Below, one piece after another: positions 16,004-16,016 of a DNA stretch of 16,016 bases. Each line of letters opens with the position of its first letter. Within the stretch, counting starts at the first letter, position 1. The position numbers were made by a program, and so were the translations under genes. The stretch spans positions 1-16,016 of the forward strand of contig CAMXLV010000032.1 in assembly GCA_947244675.1 (NCBI GenBank), read 5' to 3'. Source of the stretch: an uncultured Clostridium sp. (GTDB lineage: Bacteria; Bacillota_A; Clostridia; TANB77; CAG-508). The notes beneath the pieces are model-generated. The model did not search any database, was not told where the DNA came from, and saw nothing but the letters and a program-made list of their open reading frames with translations.

Positions 16004-16016
16004 ATAGGGGACGTAG
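15999..16016. repeat. Short direct repeat, second copy
   Basis: It matches 15964-15981 at 17 of 18 positions. GGGGACG-containing short repeats are familiar from intergenic repeat families in Firmicutes; assignment to a named family is not possible here. Confidence 0.6.

Noticed and set aside
1..16016. CRISPR array, tRNA/rRNA genes, transposase or phage genes
   Set aside because: I found no regularly spaced repeats, tRNA-like cloverleaf segments or transposase or phage motifs on either strand. The only mobile-element hint is the short repeat at the right edge.

Overview
The window comes from an AT-rich Firmicute, most likely an uncultured gut-type member of the Clostridia. The evidence is strong AAGGAGG-type ribosome binding sites, the rnc / Elp3-like radical SAM pair, an AddB-type (not RecB-type) recombination nuclease, and the Clostridia-style prepilin-like N-termini (GITLIxLxxTIIILLILAGI). 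Every gene is on the + strand. I see no tRNA, rRNA, CRISPR array or intact insertion sequence.

Layout. (1) 54-3170: a promoter with a palindrome over its -10, then two cell-surface genes: a small secreted protein (132-844) and a large prepilin-like repeat protein (873-3115), closed by a strong terminator. (2) 3179-5030: promoter, rnc, a radical SAM gene, and a terminator-like hairpin. (3) 5031-5923: a YitT-family membrane protein and terminator. (4) 5925-7964: promoter, a second large prepilin-like protein with a formylglycine-enzyme/C-type-lectin-like end, and terminator. (5) 7968-14664: a tightly packed housekeeping operon, ogg - addB - pgeF - LD-carboxypeptidase - family 4 uracil-DNA glycosylase, mixing DNA repair and peptidoglycan-related functions. 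(6) 14656-15981: a glutamate synthase small-subunit-like flavoprotein with its own promoter, its stop codon lying in a short direct repeat that runs to the window end.

The outstanding feature is how the genes are broken. Seven of the twelve genes do not read through in one frame. Conserved sequence on both sides of each break shows that each gene is continuous if exactly one extra C is skipped. There are twelve such sites (C at 162, 661, 993, 1390, 5382, 6840, 7621, 8958, 11809, 13203, 14258, 14466), and all look the same: a codon boundary, an extra C, then a glycine codon (GGA eleven times, GGC once). In the incoming frame the ribosome would meet the arginine codon CGG. Those twelve are the only in-frame CGG codons I can find on the + strand; CGG is never used as a plain arginine codon, whereas CGT, CGA, CGC, AGA and AGG are. 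Seven more CGG triplets lie across codon boundaries inside genes, and there the frame does not change. The simplest reading is that CGG has lost its arginine assignment and CGGN is decoded as one glycine by a +1 shift, through either a four-base-reading tRNA-Gly or out-of-frame pairing at a codon with no tRNA. I have therefore annotated the seven genes as whole CDSs across their shift sites. A systematic sequencing or assembly artefact is the main competing explanation and is addressed in the findings.
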